A stretch of DNA of 64,000 nucleotides from Angiostrongylus vasorum (taxonomy: Eukaryota > Nematoda > Chromadorea > Rhabditida > Metastrongylidae): positions 1,411,501-1,475,500 of the forward strand of contig JADANN010000198.1 in assembly GCA_018806985.1 (NCBI GenBank), given 5' to 3'. Within the stretch, counting starts at the first letter, position 1. Each line of letters starts with the position of its first letter. Of the stretch, positions 11,400-22,712 are shown piece after piece. The notes beneath the pieces were generated by a model. It saw only the letters and a list, made by a program, of their open reading frames with translations, searched no databases and was not told the DNA's origin. A program made the translations under genes and the position numbers.

Positions 11400-14110
11400 T
11401 TGCCTTTCTTTGTCCATTTTCTGGCCATTTAGCGTGTGCATGAGTATTACGTGTTTGAACGAATAGAGTTTGAATGCGAAATTCCCTTCTATCTGTTCCT
11501 TACCGTGTAGTGCAGATCTGTTTTCCTATTCAACGAAGGACTTGCTGAGGACCATGGTGACACGTCTTTTTTTATTCCGGTGCCCGTGTATTGTGAGTCG
11601 TCCTGTTGCAACGTTGGTCGATATCTGGTGTTAATTACTATTTGTCTGATGCTAATCTCAACTGAATCTAACCATATGTACCACTTCACTGTGCATAGCT
11701 TGTTCATAACACTCAAGAACTTCATCTAGGAATCATCCCAAGTGCACGAGCGAGAAGCAGTTCATGATGTTTTTCACGCTGCACAATCACAATATTTCAT
11801 GAGTAGTTTGTAGCTGAGGTCTTTAACCAATCTGACTGCGCCGAAGTACTCTCGTACCGCTCGTACATTGAGAAGACTTCATGTTCTGTCTGAAGAAGCG
11901 GCAGGAGCAGTGCTCCTGGATGTTGCCCACATTTAGCGACAATCACCTTTTCCATGAAGAGATATTTCCCCTAAAAAAACCTTGTTGCTTTAAAAGTATC
12001 TCGTTTTCTTTCTCAGCAACCACGAGGTTGTTATTCAGCACACGTTTGCTTCATTACAAAAACAACACACCACATGACCACTGGTTGATGATGGATTTGT
12101 TGTTTTAAGTGGTTTAAAGAGTCAACTTCTGTGTGCAGTTACATTTTTGGAAATCTAATGGATTTTTGCTCCTTGTTCATTGCATAATTTGTTTAATCGC
12201 AATCTTTCAGCCTTTAATATTGAAGAGTGCTAGGTGTTAACGCTAATCTTTTCGACGCCACTGAAGAATGGATAAACTAAGAAATATGATCGTTTAGCGC
12301 GTCGTAAAAAATGGGATATGAAGGGTATCACCTGTATCACCTATTCTCTCATTGATTGCAGAGTAATTCAGTGAACACTAGCAAACTTTCGATTTATACT
12401 TCTCCCGTCGCATGCTTAAGTTAGAATCCTACACGTTTGGGCGACATGAAGAATTTTTATTCTAACATCATTGCGAAAAAGACCCGTCGTCATAAACAGA
12501 TATTCTGTTCCTAGCTCATACGATTTTTGACATTTTGGGGTAAACGCATTGTCTTCGATCTTCTGATATCGACTTAGTTCACCGTAATAGTGAGGGAATT
12601 AACTTTGATAATCAGAGTTAGTCAGAAACGCGGATTTCCTCACTCGGTTGCATGATACAGGACACTCCAAGCATCGCACTATCTATAACGCTTTCAACAG
12701 CGCGTAGTGATCTTTCATCCTGCCTTCAGGGCGTAGAGGTCTCCACGGCGTATGTTACAGCTTGAAGTATCGAACTTGTTTGGATTTGCATAAATAGCTG
12801 GTTGTTCTCTGTACTTTTCAGTACTTCTTCTATACTCCAATAAACTCCTCAACATATTCGTTTGCTCTTCTTCAGCTCAGGAGCTAGGTCGTTTATCATG
12901 TTGACATCTTAGTCCAGTTACAAAAAAGCTATAACATTAGGAGACTTGAAATCCAGTCGAAGATCAACCTTTCCCCCCAGTACTGTGAAACTGGTACACC
13001 ATCCTTTCGTCCTGGTTAATGTTTGACGTTATAAGAAGGATACCGTCGCTAAGGAGAGGATAGTGTATTGGCAGCTGTCGACTTCTCTCCCACCTCATCT
13101 CATTCCAGTTTTCGAATACCATTATCAAGAGAGGGTGTGGAAAATTTAAACGAAATGATCTCACTTTGTTGAACAGCTTTCTTTGCTTCAGCAATACTTT
13201 CATCGTAGAATGGTAAAAATTTTTAGTTGTTGTATACCTATGGAAAAAGTTCTATGTATTGAACATGGGCACCGTAATAGTCCTTTGAACCTAAGACCAC
13301 TTCTATCCTTGGAGAATCGCGTGGCTTACTTGAGTAGATCAAAATGCGGTCCAGAGGTCTGCCTTCTCAAGACCTTCTTGGATTGTTAAGCTAACACGAA
13401 ATTGATAAAAATGTCTTTTTTCGCCCCCCCCCCAAATCAGGGAGCGTTTATTGGGCGATCCAAGCCCACAAGACAAGCACTAGCATTTGAATCATCCATT
13501 GAAGACCTAGTGATGGAAGCTTACAGTATTAAGCAGGATATCAACAGACTAGTACACCAAACCGCTATTTACGCACAGCTTATGATACTGGGGAAGAATT
13601 ATTCTTTGTAACATACAACAGTTGATACCGGACTTGTTTGGGAAAAAAAAATCACTCTCTTCTGGGCAACTGGGGAACGCTCCAGCCCGGCTTTATCAGT
13701 ACTCCAAGGCGAATTGCTCGACCAGCTTTCTGCGACATCCAAGATGAAACGAAATCCTCAAGCAGCAACCGAAGCCACACGTAAAGTTGGAAGATTTTCG
13801 TGGATGCGAGGAAACGGTTTGCATGTGAGGATTACTGGGATCCACGCAGTAGATGTGAAGACGGGTCAAAAAAAATAAAATAAAAATGAAACAAAATAAA
13901 ACATACAGCAATTTGGAAGACGACGACTTTGCGTTCTCGCCAACATGAGGTAAGTCGTGGAAACCGATCACTCCCAATAAATTCTAGACTGCAGAAACGA
14001 CCATCGATAAAATCGACGCAGATTCCTAGGTGGCCATACGAAGCTTTGGTGATAGTGCTAAGAACACTGAGGGTTTGAAATTTACCACGACACCTTCTCT
14101 TCAATAAATT
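11400..14110. other. No gene recognised
   Basis: No phase-consistent exons found on either strand. A run of nine C lies near 13424. A stretch near 13740-13830 resembles sequence near 61490-61560 and 34500-34570 (an 'aatcctcaagcagcaa' phrase followed by 'gtggatgcgagg'), which suggests another low-copy repeat. Confidence 0.4.
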
Positions 14111-14114
14111 TACT

Positions 14115-14492
14115 TACTTACACATGTACGGCCCATCCTCACTGATTGTGCAGGCCCAGGCATAATCTCCACTTTTCGGGTTTTGCTGGCTTAGCCATTG
14201 TGTTTCCCTGGAGTCCCGAGGTCAGCCTGACCAAAGTCTGTCCCAGGTCATCACCACCACAGGCACTCGCCCCTTGTGAATCAGAGGGAGATTTTCCACC
14301 ATGCGACTACTTTGATAACAGGATGGCGGTGGATCTTAGTAGTTGTTTACTCTGAGCTGGGCCTCCTGATAGAAACGCCGGATTCTTTCTCAGCCTGGGA
14401 GACCCTATTAGGGGGATGAATCCCATCGCTGTACATCGCATTCCGACACCCAGAACACCTTCCAGCCACAAGGAGGCGGTAAACCGTTGGGA
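14115..14492 (-). repeat. R-family retroposon, copy 3
   Basis: Nearly full length. (ttac)n lies at its plus-strand left edge and 'gaggcggtaaaccgttggg' at its right. The sequence matches the other copies throughout. Confidence 0.75.
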
Positions 14493-14689
14493 GGCATCAA
14501 TAGACTATCAAAATTATGTGCCATATGGAGTTTTATGAACAGCTGACAACCACCGGCTAATTTCCGGATCTGCAAAGTCCTGCAGAGACACGATAAATGA
14601 ATATCATGTGAACAGAAAAACATTGGTGCTCACTGCGCCTGCAGAATATGGCAAGAGCATCCGTAACCTTAGCAACTACAGGATCAATA

Positions 14690-14810
14690 TGTGTCTAAAT
14701 TGTTGAGCTCACACGAGGTTGATAATAAGTTTTATTCGGCTAACGTTTCGACGTCTACGTCTTCATCGGAGCCGATGAGGTTGAATGACGGTCGGTTTTA
14801 AAATTGCAAG
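14690..14810 (-). mobile_element. Solo Penelope-like terminus
   Basis: It contains 'gagctcacacgaggttgata', matching the outer edge of the Penelope-like elements in this window, followed on the minus strand by a hammerhead-like motif (14772-14735). No reverse-transcriptase ORF is attached. Confidence 0.55.
14735..14772 (-). ncRNA. Hammerhead-like motif, variant core
   Basis: Minus strand: CGGCU, then CCGAUGA (consensus CUGANGA with U4 changed to C), stem II GACG/CGUC with loop UAGA, GAAA, then AGCCG pairing the opening CGGCU over five bases. The helices are intact; the U4 change should reduce or abolish cleavage. Confidence 0.5.
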
Positions 14811-15325
14811 ATCAACTTCGTAATTTTCCCAATTACAAGGCCAGAAATTCGCTCTCAGACGTATATGAAACAACCACTGTATTTAAAGAGAAAGAAGAAA
14901 ATCATCAACGTCTTTTATTTCGAACTCTGCAGAAGGGTATCGAAGAAGATTACTTATTTGCTCCCATATTGGGACCCAGAAGACGGACATGTCACTACAG
15001 CGATTCTTCTTCCCAAAGTACAAAGTAAAACCTCATCGATGAAGAGAAATGCAGCATCCGATCGGAAACAGATTGGATTTAAACATTTAAAAACCTACCA
15101 CCAGGCCTAGTGGCGGGCTTGGCTTTTCACATGTTACCGAATGGGCAACTGTATCCAATGCTGGAACATTTCTTAACAACTCAAAAGACCGACTTTCTAT
15201 AAACTTCGGCATAGATAGTTGATATATTTATTTATATGATCTTATAAACTGATCTTCTTTAGCTGATGCGAGGTTGGTATAGGTCTTCGTTGTCGTTGTC
15301 GTTGTTGTTGGTGTTGTTGGTCGAT

Positions 15326-15361
15326 GGCTGACGTTTCGGCGATTTCGCCTTCCTCAGAGCC
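15326..15361 (-). ncRNA. Hammerhead ribozyme motif, 3' terminus of element 1
   Basis: Minus strand: GGCU, CUGAGGA (exact CUGANGA core), stem II GGCG/CGCC with loop AAAU, GAAAC, GUC at the predicted cleavage site, then AGCC, which pairs the opening GGCU. This is a complete minimal type I hammerhead with very short stem III. Hammerheads are known in Penelope-like elements of other eukaryotes. Cleavage here is inferred. Confidence 0.75.
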
Positions 15362-15739
15362 TGGACGTATTTTATGTTAGAATACTTCAGTTATTCGGTG
15401 GAAAAGGCTAAAGTATTAATGAAGATCAAAGGTTTAGGTCGATGGTGGGTTAGGATGCTACGGTAAAACTGAAAGGCTACTCACCGTGATGTAACGAGTG
15501 GGACTGGCACACACCCCGGGGTCAAAATATCATTTTGAAATAGGGCGCCAGGTCACGTGTGATAGTGAGGCATTCGTCTTTCCGGTTCATCTTTGGATTT
15601 TTGAAATTTATCCATAACGCTTCAAGCGTTTTTGCGCGTCGATGTTTTCGACTCCTGCGCTGGGATCCCGTACAGCCACTTCAAAATCATCGCCGTTGTG
15701 CTTTTGTGCCCTATGCGTACCTAGAGGAGTGTTTTGACG

Positions 15740-16213
15740 AATTTTAGCTTTCCCTATCTAGATGTTCTTTTATGCGGACACAAAGTGGTCTACCCGTTTC
15801 CCCAATATATTCCTCACCACATGCGCTACATGAGATCAAGTATATTATACCTGAACTCATGCAATCCCCGTCTCTCCCGTTAGGACAGATCATACAGTTT
15901 TCTGAGCTGCACAAACGGTCATAGAGACTGGGTTGCGAACTAACTGACGGCGTAGGGTATTGGGTGGGATGTCAATAATCATCATATAATTTTCAAGAAC
16001 ACTTTTTCTTAAGCATCTCTTAATGGCGTAACTTATTTCATTTGATATGAAGGGAGGCTTAAAAGGGATCTTACTTACGTCCGCAACATTATTTTGGGGA
16101 ACCACCCTACGTTTTTGTCCAACCTGAGTGGCTTCTACGTCGTAGCCATTTGAAATGGCAATTTTTCGTGGCAGGTTTTGCGATTCCTTCCTCTCCTCTT
16201 CTCCTGTGCACAC
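15740..16213 (-). pseudogene. Penelope-like GIY-YIG endonuclease region
   Basis: The ORF 16213-15890 and its continuation to about 15740 give a linker plus the GIY-YIG domain: a CxxCPxGxxGDC-like cysteine cluster, then IIYLIS (GIY) and EEYIGETGR (YIG), then RIKEHL. The catalytic-looking motifs are well kept here, unlike in element 2. It is broken by a stop between 15890 and the GIY part. Confidence 0.7.
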
Positions 16214-16218
16214 ATTTT

Positions 16219-17031
16219 TTAGCCGTACGGTACATGTTTTTGATAAGTGCTTTTTTTCATGTGTGAAGGATGAGAGGAGAGGTAGTGAACTAGTATGTTC
16301 TTACTACTTTGCTTACGATACCATTTTGTTATATAGCCACTTTCTGAGAGCTTATTTGGATGTTTAAGAATGGAAGCTAGTTTTCGGTTGGTTTTTCTAG
16401 TGTAAATTTTTATATAGTCTGACTGTCGGTTTAACAATTCAAACCACTCATCCATCTGTACTTGTGTGGTACAGACGATGAAGCAGCCGTCTATGTATCG
16501 ATAGTAGAGTAAGGGTCGGTGCTCGAGAACTAGAGCTTCCACCTAAGACATGAAAGCGATGGCAAGGCTTGGTGCTAAACGCTGTCCCATGGCCAACCCT
16601 CTAATTTGTGCAAAATACTTTCCAGACCACCTGAAGATTGAACAACTAAGACACTGTTTTAAGAGAGTCATTAGTTGGGCAATCGACAAGCCGTACATTT
16701 TTATTTTCTTTTCGTGCTCTACCAGCAACTCGAGAATGGCTTGCATTGCGGATTCATTCGACACGTTGGTATAAAGTGAAGTAACATCGAATGACTCCAT
16801 TACATGCGTGCAGTTTGGTTGCGCGCACCGTAGGTGGTCTAGAAATATTTTGGTGTTAGGTAGATGGGTTGGAATGAATTTTAGCAACTGGGTCAGGATA
16901 AGGTTTAGGAACCACGTTATTCTATCCGTTGGCCCGCCTATACAACTGATGATAGGTCTAACTTTAAATGATGATGGGTTCGTTGATGTAATATCACCAG
17001 TTGAAGTGAGCTTATGTGTTTTAATAAGCAA
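16219..17031 (-). pseudogene. Penelope-like reverse transcriptase, stop and YIDG
   Basis: It shows the RT order of Penelope-like elements: FKVRPIISC, then TDRITWFLN, VMESFDVTSLYTN (first catalytic Asp region), RGLAMGQRLAPSLA, then RYIDGCFIVC where the family has RYIDD. The second Asp of the YxDD box is Gly. A single in-frame stop near 16543 separates two halves that otherwise read on (AFMS, stop, EALVLEHRP). It is not functional as encoded. Confidence 0.8.
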
Positions 17032-17347
17032 GTAAAGGACGGGGCAAATTGGATGTTCGTTTTTAAGTCGAGAAGTAACTGAAGGCTCTAAACCTGCGGC
17101 CTTTGCCGTGTTGACCCATTCTTGATTTAATTTCCGGTATTGATTTCTATATTTCTTTTCAGAGGATGCTCAATAGAGAGAAACATGATTGAGATGCTCC
17201 TCTGTTGTTCTAATATCCAACTGAATAGGAAACTTAATCACTGATAGAAAGTCCAACAGATTTTGAATTCAAGAGCTCTCTAACCTGACGCATACCACAT
17301 CTTTGTTGGTGTGTGAGGTTGGAGCTTATTTTTCTTTTTGGTAGTGA

Positions 17348-17968
17348 TTAAGTATGGGGAGAATTTCGTGAACGAAATGTAGGGTCAATATCGCTATTTG
17401 GTAGCTCTTGTTTAAAGAAAGTTCGGGCAAAAAGTATTGGAGGTAGTTCTCCCCCTGGTACTACTTTACCTAACCTTTCTAGCCTAACCCTAAAACGGGG
17501 CTGATTTTGAAGTTCATGCAGACTACACGTGATCCTGCGCAGGATTGGTTTAGAAATGGGTTGACTAGGCGCGTCACTCGGACCCAATTCTAACAATGAA
17601 CGCGTATTTTCCGGAAGCGTTATGCCTCCCAGCACAGTAACTCTGAATGTTCTTGGTGCGCAGTCTATTTCATGGATTTTACTTGCAACTTGACCAGTGA
17701 TGGTCCTTTGATTTGACCTTTTTGAGCGGCGTGATAGATCTTCAAACTTTTTCCCTAACTTGCTCTTAATATCACACCGGATCTTTTCGCATACCGATTT
17801 AGACCCAGCTACTATTCTCTCCCAAAGATTCACTCCAAATGCTGAGCACAATGGTTTTCTTTGTACACACATTTGCTTAAAAATGAAAACATTTCGTTCT
17901 GTGTCCGGAGTCGAAAACATCAACGCGCAAAACTCTTGAAGCGTTTTGGATGAATTTCGAAAATCCAA
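17348..17968 (-). pseudogene. Penelope-like element 1, N-terminal region
   Basis: A 206-residue basic open stretch between the 5' terminus and the RT. It has no recognisable domain beyond being rich in Arg, Lys and Ser. Its position matches the N-terminal region of Penelope-like polyproteins, and it is separated from the RT by stops or frameshifts between 17348 and 17031. Confidence 0.55.
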
Positions 17969-18199
17969 AGATGAACCGGAAAGACGAATGCCTCACTATC
18001 ACACGTGACCTGGTGCCATATTTCAAAAATGATATTTTGACCCCGGGGTGTGTGCCAGTCCCACTCGTTACATCACGGTGAGCAGCCTTTCAGTTTTACC
18101 GTAGCATCCTAACCCACCATCGACTTAAACCTTTGATCTTCATTAATACTTTAGCCTTTTCCACCGAATAACTAAAGTATTCTAACATAAAATACGTCA

Positions 18200-18235
18200 G
18201 GCTCTGAGGAAGGCGAAATCGCCGAAACGTCGACC
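18200..18235 (+). ncRNA. Hammerhead-like motif, antisense 5' terminus of element 1
   Basis: It has the same CUGAGGA core, stem II GGCG/CGCC and GAAACGUC as the partner at 15326-15361. The bases after the cleavage site are GACC instead of AGCC, so stem I pairs poorly with GGCU. Confidence 0.55.
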
Positions 18236-19094
18236 ATCAACCAACAACACCAACAACAACTACAACGACACCGAAGACTTATACCAACCTCGCATCAGCT
18301 AAAGAAGATCAGTTTAGAAGATCATATAAGTAATTGTGTCTCGAATGCCTTGAATCATCCTCAACAGTATAGAACAAAAGACGCAGGGAAAAATGCAGTC
18401 ATCAAGCGTTTCGTAAAGCGCTCAACGCAATGGATAACACACCTAGGATAACGTAACCCATTGAAATACCGCTAGATTTCACTTTTCATTTGTTTCTCAT
18501 TTTCATCTATTTAAATAAGCACCTGTATTCTGACGCGGTCACAGGTTAAAAGGACAACCGCAGTTTTCATGTTCAATACACAAAGATTTCGATTCTTCCT
18601 ACCTTAGCATACGCCTTTGAGATCTCTACACGTCGAAGACAATGAAAGACCACTCAGCGTTAGCGAACAGCTTTACCGAGAGGGCGGTGCTGGGAGTGTC
18701 CAATATCACGTTTGTGTGGGAGGGGAATCCGGATTTCTGGCTAACTTGAACTGTGAAAATTCAGCGTGTCTAATGTATATTTCGAACTAAGTTGTCGAAA
18801 ATCAATTGGGCCAGAAATACGCGTGTCAACGGCAAGAGATGGAAGAGAGCCGTGAACGACTGGATTCGACGCAATGTCAAATGCACAGCCTTAAGATCGC
18901 CGACCAGGTGGTTAAATTTCTTCACAAAGGTCGTCGAAAAGAGTTATCATTGCTGATCGAGTCCCAAAATGTAGCAGAAACCATCGAGCTGCTCTTCCAT
19001 GCGAATATTCGGAGAATTTGCTGGCATCTGGACGAGCACTTCAATGATTAAGCAGCGAGGTTGAAACATAGGTTATACTCCAGAGAATACTTGA

Positions 19095-19475
19095 TTACTT
19101 GGATGGGCCGTCCTCACTGGTTGTGCGAACCGTAGTATAATCTCCATTTTTTCGGAGTTTTGCTGGTTTAGCCACTGTGGTTCCCTCGAGTCCCAAGATC
19201 AGCTCAGGCCAGTCTGCCCTAGGTAACACCACAAGCAGGCGCCGCCCTTGTGGATCAGATAGAGATTTGCCACTACGCGACTAGTTCTGTATCAAGGACA
19301 GTGACAGATCCTGGTATTGGTTTACTCTTAGCTGGGTTCCTGATGGAAACGACGGACTCCTTCTCAGTTTGGGAGACCATGCCGGTGCGATGAATCCCCC
19401 CGCTGTACATTGCAGCCCGACACCCAGGAAGACTTCCCAGCCACGATGAAGCGGTAAACTGTTCGGCGGTACCTC
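19095..19475 (-). repeat. R-family retroposon, copy 4
   Basis: Full-length copy. The tandem tail (acttggat-like) is at its plus-strand left edge. It is directly followed by a SINE and then, at 19810, by an R-family copy in the opposite orientation. Confidence 0.75.
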
Positions 19476-19746
19476 TGAGAGCTCTCGGCGTTGATCAATC
19501 CCTGGGGGATGCGTCATGCACTCGACTTCATCAAACAGTTGGAGGTGATTGAATGCATATTTGGCCTTTACAATGACTCGCGGTAGCCTACCGGTTTATC
19601 GACCCAGTGCTGCTATGCTCCCAGACAACTCTGGTACCAATTTGCCGACACCGGAGGGATGGAAGGCTTGGTGCGCCACGGGCGCGGGGATCGATTCCAC
19701 GTGTGTGTCGCAGTGGCTCCTCCAACCACCGCGCCACACGCGCCCT
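19476..19746 (-). repeat. tRNA-derived SINE, full-length copy
   Basis: Minus strand: head 'gcgtgtggcgcggtggttgg' (A box), B-box-like 'ggaatcgatccccgc', body and end 'ttgatcaacgccgagagctc'. It is one of the best-preserved copies. Confidence 0.8.
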
Positions 19747-19809
19747 TACCAACGAGCAGGAAATAGACTGTAAGCGTATAACGGATATAAAGGCTTTTTA
19801 ATAGTCAAA

Positions 19810-20097
19810 GTCAAGCCGCTGTTTCCATCAGAAAGCCCAGTTAGGAGTAAACCAACGCCAAGATCCGTCGCCGTCCTGGTACCAAACTAGTCGCATAGAG
19901 GCAAATCTGCCCCCTGATCCACAAGGGCGGCGACTGCCTGTTGTGGTGACAACCACGGGCAGACTTTGGCTTCGCTGACGTCAGGTCTCCAGAGAACCAC
20001 AATGGCTACACTAGCAAGACTCCGAGAAAAAATGAAGATTATGTTGAGGCCCTCACAACTAGTGAGGGACGAGCCATCCAAGCATCCAAGTAAGCAA
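19810..20097 (+). repeat. R-family retroposon, copy 5, 5'-truncated
   Basis: Read on plus it ends with 'gacgagccatccaagcatcc' and then 'aagtaagcaa', showing the tandem tail at the 3' end. The first part of the element is missing, as in target-primed retroposition. Confidence 0.75.
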
Positions 20098-20535
20098 CTA
20101 ATGGTAAAATATTCGGTTTTCCAGAATTGAAACGACGGAATTATTGAGGCATTCGAATAGAAAACCTTTCATTGAATTGACCCGTCACGCAAAGATGAGC
20201 TGAGATGAGCAAAGTTTCTATAAGAACTTTGTTTTCCTAAAACAACAAAAAGAATCATATTATGATGTTCAACACCTATGTTTTAGGGCAGTCTTTTTAC
20301 AAACACAATGAATAAAAAGCAAAAAAGGTGGTTATTATGACGGAACTGCAGCACAAGACCAAATTTGTCTTCTCATCACGAAATCTTTGTGGATATTTCA
20401 GTGAAAAATCTCCACAGGAAATTACTAACTGGATTCTGGACACGTCGTCGCTTATCCTAGACTAACGATCCCAGACTATACACCCAACAATGTTCCTGTC
20501 CCATTGCACTCGACACACAAATCCAGTATGTCTAG

Positions 20536-21003
20536 GGTATTAAGCGAAATACAACCACAAGATTGCTGAGATATTTGCGAAACTCCGGACCCCAGGTGTG
20601 CGGTGGGGGAACGGACGCGCTATTGTCCTTTCCGAGGAGTAAACGGACTAGTTCCATCGATCAGTGCCGTTAGCAATCACTCGTCAACGGCTTTGGTCTG
20701 GGGAGCCCACATCGGCATTGAACCCAGTTAAGCTGAGGCTGTAGTTGAATTCACAATGTTTTACTCTTTATTTTCTTTTTTTTATTTTTTTTAGAACAAG
20801 CTGAGAGACAGGCGAAACGAAAGACCGGCATGGTGTGGTGGTGAACGCGTTACTCCCCGGAAAGGACAATAGCGCTTTCTTTCCTCACAACAGACACCTG
20901 CGATCCGGAGTTTTGCAAATATCTCAGCAATCTTGATGGTTGTATTTCGCTTAATACCCTGCCATAAAAATTATAGAAGGCAGAAAATAAAAAAGCAAAA
21001 CAT
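20536..21003 (+). mobile_element. Foldback element A with A-rich tail
   Basis: Two long inverted arms meet at a loop. The left arm runs 'ggtattaagcgaaatac' to 'gctgagatatttgcgaaac', the right arm is its near-complement ending 'cgcttaataccctgcc', then an A-rich tail 'aggcagaaaataaaaa'. TGTCTAG on both sides (20529-20535 and about 21004-21010) looks like a 7-base target-site duplication. Confidence 0.7.
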
Positions 21004-21409
21004 TGTCTAGAGGTCTATTCAAAATTTATGGGAGTTATCTGAAAGCACAAACTGATCTCAATGAAGCTAACACATATGAAGCAGATTCACTGACATGCTT
21101 AACTCTTTAATAGCATAGAAATATTACACCGCGCCACGGTTTCATTTCGTGAGTCTTTTCTGCTGCCTAGGGTTTATAATAGCACATGGAAGTTAGGGAG
21201 AGTATTGTAATGTAATATGATTGAAGCAGTACGCTTCGATGAGAGGCAATAAGCACGCCTTCATAAAATCCTTTTATTTGCACTAATAAAGGGAAACCAG
21301 CAGAAGGAAATGAAGAGAGCCACGACCTGTATCGCAGAGCGAAGGTCGTCATCTCCATATTAAATTTCTTATTTACTGCATACTACGATTTTTTAACGGC
21401 ACGGTATTA

Positions 21410-21705
21410 TATTAAATTCAACCGCAATGATGCTGAGATGCTTGAAAAACTCCGCAGCGCAGACGTCTGCGGTGGTGATCGAACTCGCTATTACCGTCTT
21501 CGAGGGCTAATGTGTTCACCACCACACCGTGCAAATCGTTCGTTTCGTCTTTCTCTCAGCTAGTTTCCTATCTACCAGTGTCATCAGCAATCATCCGTCA
21601 ACGGGACTGATTTGGGGAGCACCTGCACGACGAGGTGGTGAACACGTTAACCTCGGCCGGAGTTTTACAAATATCTCAGCATCACTGTGACTCTCGTCTC
21701 TTCTT
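21410..21705 (+). mobile_element. Foldback element D, diverged
   Basis: It keeps 'gctgagatgcttgaaaaact', the internal 'gttcaccaccacacc', 'cagcaatcatccgtcaacgg' and the returning arm 'gagttttacaaatatctcag'. Arms and tail are eroded. Confidence 0.55.
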
Positions 21706-22590
21706 GTCATATCGTACACATTGTTGCTACTGTGCGTTGTTAAAAGGCAGCCCAGTAAGGCAAGCCTTCCCAAAGCTTGTGCGTGGTGAATTAGTGGATC
21801 TCCAACAATTGTCATGGTTTCATTTGATTACTTTTAGAACATTTGTCTAACATCAAATTTCCCTTTTGACGCAGTTCGTACTTCTAGCGACATAAATCAG
21901 ATCCCATCCTTCTTCATGAGCAAATTCGACAGCAAAGAGCACAGCACAACTGTTGTAACTGTAATTACATTCTAATTTAAATCCAAATTTTATTTTGTTC
22001 CTCGAACCAAATTTCTGGCGAAGACTCGGCGCCGGTGAAAAATCACTTTGTTGTTCATGAAAAGAGTAAATCAAGTAATTTGATATCTTCGTCACTTAAC
22101 AACACCAATGTTTAGTACATACACTGCATGCAGGTGAATGTCTCACACCTGAAAATAACCTATTCTTCCTTCCAGCAACTCATAAAATCACTTCAACGAA
22201 ACAGAAAAAAAGTAATACCGAAGATGTACACATCGCCATAAACCGGTAGACTGCAAAAATAATTACCAAGGGAAAAGGGACACGGGAAAATCCTCTGTTC
22301 AGCCATCAAATAAAAGAATAGAAACAAAAGAGGTTAGCTCTGCTCATAAAATAAGATATATACTCGTACTGAAAAAAGTGATTAAAATCTCCATAATAAT
22401 TGCCTAAAGGGTGCAAGTATGTGTTATTTACAACATAAGCGACTGAAAATCCGGGAACTTCGCCGTTTCATGGGAGTCGTTTGCGACAGTAAACACGCCA
22501 ATCCCACGAGCGAATAGTCTTCATCACTAACTAGGTATATGTCATTAGCTGACTTTGACACCCGGAGTGAAATCAGAATCTGTGGCATGA

Positions 22591-22712
22591 CTACGATTGA
22601 TAAGCGTGTCTAGGAAGATCGAGACCAAAGGAACGCATCACGGAACTAGGAGGAATCACCCGTACTCCAATTGCAGATAGTGCCGACCCGGTAGATGATC
22701 CAGGAGACATGT
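22591..22712 (-). CDS. Candidate terminal exon of a minus-strand gene
   Basis: A strong 3' splice site (gttgttttccag) opens a 122-base stretch that ends in a TAG stop. The encoded tail is Ser/Pro-rich (SPGSSTGSALSAIGVRVIPP). The preceding exon must leave one base. I do not recognise the protein. The nearest same-strand exon candidates are at 27212-27350 and 29201-29510, and they may belong to the same gene. Confidence 0.45.

Larger units (their letters stand above)
15231..18335 (-). mobile_element. Penelope-like element 1, nearly full length, inactive
   Basis: About 3.1 kb. The ends are inverted repeats of about 400 bp (15235-15600 against 17950-18333), including a (GTT)n-type run and a hammerhead-like motif in each. 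Between them, on the minus strand, lie an N-terminal region, a Penelope-type reverse transcriptase and a GIY-YIG endonuclease domain. Penelope-like elements are retroelements that pair such an RT with a GIY-YIG nuclease. The coding region is damaged by an in-frame stop and a mutated active site, so it is dead. Confidence 0.85.

Noticed and set aside
18806..19051. 81-codon ORF between Penelope-like element 1 and an R copy
   Set aside because: Its frame begins at a TTG, with no splice context or recognisable motif. Probably chance or repeat debris.
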